From contig NZ_BOOQ01000006.1 of the NCBI RefSeq assembly GCF_016863315.1, positions 1 through 64,000 on the forward strand: a stretch of 64,000 bases of DNA, in the 5' to 3' direction. Shown in pieces: positions 60,535-64,000 of the stretch; the stretch's first letter is position 1, and the number at the start of each line of letters is the position of its first letter. A program made the position numbers and the translations under genes. This DNA is from Planotetraspora silvatica (GTDB lineage: Bacteria > Actinomycetota > Actinomycetes > Streptosporangiales > Streptosporangiaceae). The notes beneath the pieces are model-generated. The model was not told the origin of the DNA. It saw nothing but the letters and a program-made list of their open reading frames with translations, and searched no databases.

Positions 60535-62952
60535 TCAGCCGCGGAGGCGTTCCATGGCGGGGTCGAACAGGGGTTCCTCGGCGACGACCGCGGCGATCCG
60601 CCGGTCGAAGTACCCGATGTGCACCACCTGGCCGGGGGTGGACAGCTCGGTGGGAAGCCAGGCGTAGGCGATGCCCTTGCCGATCGTGTAGCCGTAGGCC
60701 GCGCTCGTGACGTAGCCGACGCAGTGGTCGCCGTCGTACACCGGCTCCTTGCCCATGACCACGGCCTCGGGGCCGTCGATGGTCAGGCAGGTCAGGCGCC
60801 GCCGTACGTCCTGGCGGCGTTCGAGCAGGGCCTCGCGGCCGATGAAGTCGCCCTTGTCGGGCTTGACGGCGAAGGCGAGGCCCGCCTCGAAGGGATCGTG
60901 CTCGTAGGTCATGTCCGTGCCGAACGACCGGTAGCCCTTCTCCAGCCGGAGGCTGTTGAAGGCCCCGCGGCCGCCCGCGATGATCCCGTGCTCCTGGCCG
61001 GCCTCCCACAGGGTGTCCCAGAGCTTGGCGCCCATGTCGGCGGTCGTGTAGAGCTCCCAGCCGAGTTCCCCGATGTAGGACAGCCGCAGCGCCGTGACGG
61101 GAACCGCCCCGACGTAGGCCTTCTTGCCGCGGAAGTAGCGGAAGCCGTCCTTGGAGAAGTCGCGCCCGGCCAGTGGCGCCACGACCTCACGGGCACGGGG
61201 CCCCCAGATGCCGATACAACACGTCCCGGCCGTGATGTCGCGGACGACGACCGTGCCGTCGGCGTGCCGGTGGAACCAGTCCAGGTCCAGGTTGCCGTTG
61301 GCGCCCACCTGGTAGTGGTCGCGGCCCAGCCTCGCGATGGTGACGTCGCTGCGGATGCCGCCGTCCTCGTCGAGCAGCAGGCAGTACGTCACCGAGCCGA
61401 CGGACTTGTCGACGTCGCCGGTCGACAGGCGCTGGAGGAAGGCCGTGGCTCCGGGCCCGCTGACCTCGATGCGCTTGAGCGCCGACATGTCGTACACGGC
61501 CACGGACTCGCGGGACGCCTGGGCCTCCGCGCCGACGATGGGCGACCAGTGGCGGGACGCCCAGTCGCCGGGGTGGGGGATGTCCCTGCCGTCGGCCAGG
61601 CCGGCGTTGGCGCCGTACCACTGGGGCCGCTCCCAGCCGGTCGCCTCCAGGAAGTACGCGCCGAGCTCGCGCTCGCGGGTGTGGAAGGGGCTGGTCCGCA
61701 GCGGCCGGAGGTCCGCCGGGGGCTCCAGCGGATGGATGATGTCGTAGACCTCGACGTAGTTCTGGCAGTCGCGGGCCAGGACGTAGTCGGGGGCGAGCTG
61801 GTGTTGCTCGAACCGGTTCACGTCGCACTCGTGCAGGTCGAACGAGGAGCAGTGGCCGTCGGCCAGCCACTCGGCCATGGCCCTGCCGACGCCGGCCGAG
61901 TGCGTCACCCACACGGCCTCGGCCACCCAGAAGCCCTTGACCTCGGGGGACTCGCCGAGCAGCGGCATGTTGTCGGTCGTGAAGGAGAACAGCCCGTTGA
62001 TGCCCTCCTCGACCTTGGCGTCGCGCGTGTCCGGCAGCAGCGACCGGGTCTCGGCCCAGGCGGGCGCGAAATCGTCCTCGGTGAAGGTCAGCACCGAGGG
62101 CATGACCTCCGCCTCGCCGAAGGGCAGGATCTCGTCGGAGGTGATCGGCAGGGGGCGATGGCCGTAGTAGCCGATGCCCAGCCGGTCGAACCGTTCGCGG
62201 TAGTAGAGGTCGGCGTCCTGGTGCCGCAGGATCGGTCGGACGGCCTCGTCGGCCTGGCCTTCGAGAGCGGCGACGGGGCCGGTCCAGGCGAGCTGGTGCG
62301 CGAGCGGCGTGAGGGGGAGCGTCATGCCCGCCATGCGGGCGACCTTGGGCCCCCAGATTCCGGCGCAGCAGACCACGATGTCCGCGGGGATCTCGCCCTG
62401 GTCGGTCACGACTCCGGTGACCCGGCCGTCTTCGTTGCGGATGTCGAGGACCTCGTGCCGGTCGAGGACGCGGACACCGCGCTCGCGTGCGCGTTCGAGC
62501 TGGACGTCGACCGCGCGGACGGCCTTGGCCAGGCCGTCGGTGGGGACGAACAGCCCGCCGAGCACCCGGTCGGCGGACAGGAGGGAGTGCCGCTCGACGC
62601 ATTCCTCGGGGGTCAGCAGGTGCGCTTCCAGGCCCCAGGCGGTGGCCCAGCCGTGGCGCCTGCGCAGTTCGACGAGGCGCTCGGGCGTGGTGGCGACCTC
62701 GAGTCCGCCCACCTGGAGGAAACAGCCGAGCGCGCTCAGCTTCTCGACCGTGTACCTGGCCATCTCGGTCATGGTCTTGGACGAGTTCGTCTGGAAGACC
62801 AGGCCGGGGGCGTGGGACGACGAGCCGCCCGTGGCCGGAACCGGGCCCTGGTCGACGACCGTGATCTCGGTCCAGCCCTTGGCGGAGAGCTCTTCGGCGA
62901 GGGCGGCCCCGACGACTCCGGCTCCGATGATGACGACGCGCGGGCCAGCCAT
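60535..62952 (-). CDS. GcvT-family FAD-dependent dimethylglycine oxidase/sarcosine dehydrogenase
   Basis: An 805-residue two-domain enzyme. The N-terminal FAD domain starts [22 protein letters not shown], with [16 protein letters not shown] (H48-like residue for covalent FAD in this family). The C-terminal half is a GcvT folate-binding domain ([47 protein letters not shown]). It demethylates dimethylglycine (or sarcosine) and passes the methyl carbon to THF. ATG 62952 has GGAGG at 6-nt spacing. First gene of the glycine-derivative operon; its promoter holds a 23-bp inverted repeat. Confidence 0.93.
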   Translation of the reverse strand: MAGPRVVIIGAGVVGAALAEELSAKGWTEITVVDQGPVPATGGSSSHAPGLVFQTNSSKTMTEMARYTVEKLSALGCFLQVGGLEVATTPERLVELRRRHGWATAWGLEAHLLTPEECVERHSLLSADRVLGGLFVPTDGLAKAVRAVDVQLERARERGVRVLDRHEVLDIRNEDGRVTGVVTDQGEIPADIVVCCAGIWGPKVARMAGMTLPLTPLAHQLAWTGPVAALEGQADEAVRPILRHQDADLYYRERFDRLGIGYYGHRPLPITSDEILPFGEAEVMPSVLTFTEDDFAPAWAETRSLLPDTRDAKVEEGINGLFSFTTDNMPLLGESPEVKGFWVAEAVWVTHSAGVGRAMAEWLADGHCSSFDLHECDVNRFEQHQLAPDYVLARDCQNYVEVYDIIHPLEPPADLRPLRTSPFHTRERELGAYFLEATGWERPQWYGANAGLADGRDIPHPGDWASRHWSPIVGAEAQASRESVAVYDMSALKRIEVSGPGATAFLQRLSTGDVDKSVGSVTYCLLLDEDGGIRSDVTIARLGRDHYQVGANGNLDLDWFHRHADGTVVVRDITAGTCCIGIWGPRAREVVAPLAGRDFSKDGFRYFRGKKAYVGAVPVTALRLSYIGELGWELYTTADMGAKLWDTLWEAGQEHGIIAGGRGAFNSLRLEKGYRSFGTDMTYEHDPFEAGLAFAVKPDKGDFIGREALLERRQDVRRRLTCLTIDGPEAVVMGKEPVYDGDHCVGYVTSAAYGYTIGKGIAYAWLPTELSTPGQVVHIGYFDRRIAAVVAEEPLFDPAMERLRG

Positions 62953-62968
62953 GTACACCTCCGTCGTT

Positions 62969-62991
62969 GCGCATGTCGAAACGTCATGCGC
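62969..62991 (-). promoter_or_regulatory. 23-bp inverted repeat ahead of the oxidase operon
   Basis: GCGCATGTCG (62969-62978) / CGTCATGCGC (62982-62991) form 10-bp arms with one mismatch and a 3-bp spacer, 17 bp upstream of the start codon. A TTGACA is seen further upstream (near 63028). A repressor operator is likely. Confidence 0.55.
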
Positions 62992-63079
62992 GTCCCGCAA
63001 CAGCGTCCTATTCACCCCATATGCCTGTCAAGAACATCCTTCTCCCGTAAATCCCCCTCCCTTTCCCGCCCCTTCCCGC

Positions 63080-63483
63080 GTGATCATGCACAGGTTCGGC
63101 GGAATGCCTGCCGACCCGCGCAAACCTCGGTCGTGATCATGCACAAGTTCGGAATCATGCCCGTCTACCGGCGGAGATTCATTTCGTGATCATGCGCGAG
63201 CGGCTTTGCATGATCACGTCAGCTATTAGCGCTGATCAGGCCGTACGTCTGCGAATCTGCGCATGATCACGGCATGGATTCGGGCAGGGCAACCCGTCTG
63301 CGGCCGAACCCGTGCATGATCACGGCGGAGGTTCGTGCAGGTCAACGCGGCCATCGCCGAACCTGTGCATGATCACGACCGAGGTTTGCGCGGGTCGGCA
63401 GGCATGTCGCCGAAGGTGTGCATGATCACGGAGTGGGTTTGGGCAGGCAGACGGGCGTGATCACGAATGTGTGCATGATCACG
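63080..63483. repeat. Repeat array B: 53-bp-period motif in two opposed blocks (9 copies)
   Basis: Same unit as array A. Plus-orientation copies begin at 63080, 63133 and 63186; minus-orientation cores GCATGATCAC begin at 63208, 63261, 63314, 63367, 63420 and 63473. The step is exactly 53 bp within each block. The orientation change occurs at GTGATCATGC (63186-63195) / GCATGATCAC (63208-63217), loop 12 bp. Semi-conserved 29-bp intervening sequence also recurs (GGTTTG-n-GCAGGTCAAC). It fills the gap between the promoter region of the oxidase operon and the 3' end of the aldehyde dehydrogenase gene, 19 bp before its stop. No other copies were seen in the window. Confidence 0.92.
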
Positions 63484-63501
63484 CCCGAGGGGTGGAGGGG
63501 G

Positions 63502-64000
63502 TTAGGGGGTGAACCAGTTTTGGGGGGTGGGGGAGATGTTCTGCCAGATGTGCTTGGGTTCGCGGTATTCGTTGAGGCCGGTCGGGCCCAGCTCCCGCCC
63601 GACGCCTGACTGCTTGAATCCGCCCCACTCCGCCTGTGGCACATAGGGGTGGTAGTCGTTGATCCACACGGTTCCGTGGCGGAGGCGCCGGGCCACCCGT
63701 GCGGCCTTGCCCGCGTCCTGGGTCCACACCGCGCCCGCCAGGCCGTAGTCGGTGTCGTTGCCCAGCCTGACCGCCTCGTCCTCGTCGCGGAAGCGCTCGA
63801 CCGTCAGCACGGGGCCGAACGACTCCTCCCGGACCACTCGCATCTCCCTGTGGCACTCGTCGAGCACGGTCGGCGGGTAGAAGTTGCCCTTCCCCGGCAG
63901 CCGCTGCCCGCCACAGCGCAGCACGGCGCCCTCGGCCACGCCGGCCGCCACGTAGGCCTCGACCTTGGCCAGGTGCGCCGCCGAGATCAGCGGTCCGGTC
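63502..64000 (-). CDS. Aldehyde dehydrogenase (betaine-aldehyde-dehydrogenase-like), C-terminal part
   Basis: The C-terminal 165 residues of an NAD(P)-dependent aldehyde dehydrogenase; the N-terminus with the catalytic Cys lies beyond the right edge. Hallmarks: NFYPPTVLDE, REESFGPVLTVERFRDEDEAVRLGNDTDYGLAGAVWTQD, HGTVWINDYHPYVPQAEWGGFKQSGVGRELG and LNEYREPKHIWQNISP, most like the glycine-betaine aldehyde dehydrogenase subfamily. This fits the adjacent dimethylglycine/sarcosine operon (choline to glycine-betaine breakdown). Repeat array B lies 19 bp beyond its stop. Confidence 0.92.
   Translation of the reverse strand, partial: TGPLISAAHLAKVEAYVAAGVAEGAVLRCGGQRLPGKGNFYPPTVLDECHREMRVVREESFGPVLTVERFRDEDEAVRLGNDTDYGLAGAVWTQDAGKAARVARRLRHGTVWINDYHPYVPQAEWGGFKQSGVGRELGPTGLNEYREPKHIWQNISPTPQNWFTP

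Noticed and set aside
62953-63079. Glycine riboswitch before the oxidase/glyA operon
   Set aside because: The region is short and no tandem aptamer-like folding with the conserved cores was seen; the inverted repeat suggests a protein operator instead.
60619-63189. Long plus-strand open frame of 856 codons
   Set aside because: It is antisense to a strong GcvT-type oxidase gene with intact motifs; high GC keeps the opposite frame open.
63080-63483. Protein-coding genes in repeat array B
   Set aside because: Several short ORFs appear but the 53-bp period shifts frame every unit and they have no ribosome sites.

Overview
The window is very GC-rich (about 70%), densely packed, and has the codon use and gene content of a filamentous actinobacterium. 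A mycothiol-era actinobacterial gene set is visible: an ergothioneine operon, an AfsR/SARP-type regulator, a MocR regulator, ECF-type sigma factor, Ser/Thr kinases, and small membrane proteins. The flavour is Streptosporangiales/Streptosporangiaceae, inferred from the protein set only. No rRNA, tRNA, insertion sequence, prophage or CRISPR locus was seen.

Layout. 1-9.1 kb: a membrane Ser/Thr kinase cut by the left edge, a kinase-like protein with degraded catalytic motifs, a divergent flavin oxidase/MocR regulator pair with a visible operator, an amidase-like protein, a sigma factor fused to an anti-sigma-like zinc motif and a membrane segment, and a membrane-anchored substrate-binding/VWA protein. 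9.3-13 kb: a small unknown protein, a TrmH-family RNA methyltransferase, a D,D-carboxypeptidase, a VTT-domain membrane protein and a secreted protein. 13.0-13.4 kb: repeat array A. 13.4-20.1 kb: a large AfsR-like ATPase regulator, a flippase-like membrane protein, a PIG-L deacetylase and a GT4 glycosyltransferase. 20.1-23.7 kb: the ATP-grasp / alpha-E / transglutaminase operon, followed by a probable 31-residue peptide gene. 23.8-26.7 kb: three lipoproteins and a translationally coupled 27-residue leader peptide. 26.7-32.4 kb: a broken TetR gene, orphan allophanate hydrolase, nucleoside hydrolase, a divergent cysteinyl-tRNA-synthetase-like protein and a DUF427 protein. 32.6-42.4 kb: an HTH regulator with a kinase-fold enzyme, cold-shock protein, GH13 enzyme, DUF998 protein, malate dehydrogenase, zinc efflux (arsR-czcD type) and dapD. 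42.6-46.7 kb: egtABCD. 46.7-54.4 kb: PucR regulator, esterase, an HTH/double ClpX-zinc-finger protein, cydAB, a Mut7-C protein and an ArsR/SRPBCC operon. 54.4-63 kb: a methylated-glycine catabolic operon (GcvT-type oxidase, glyA, soxBDAG). 63.1-63.5 kb: repeat array B, then an aldehyde dehydrogenase cut by the right edge.

The most unusual structure is a repeat family present twice, 50 kb apart. Each array is built of a conserved roughly 24-bp motif recurring at an almost exact 53-bp period (five turns of B-DNA), and in each array the motif flips orientation once, around a central hairpin, so the arrays are large interrupted inverted repeats. The period is not a multiple of three, so they are not coding. 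I do not recognise this element.

Genes work together in several clear modules: one-carbon/glycine-betaine breakdown (dimethylglycine/sarcosine oxidation feeding GlyA), ergothioneine synthesis (EgtA-D; no EgtE here), zinc export (ArsR sensor plus CDF pump), cytochrome bd oxidase (CydAB) and a predicted peptide-ligation/hydrolysis system (ATP-grasp, alpha-E, transglutaminase). All coordinates of starts are my own choice from ribosome-binding sites and family N-termini.
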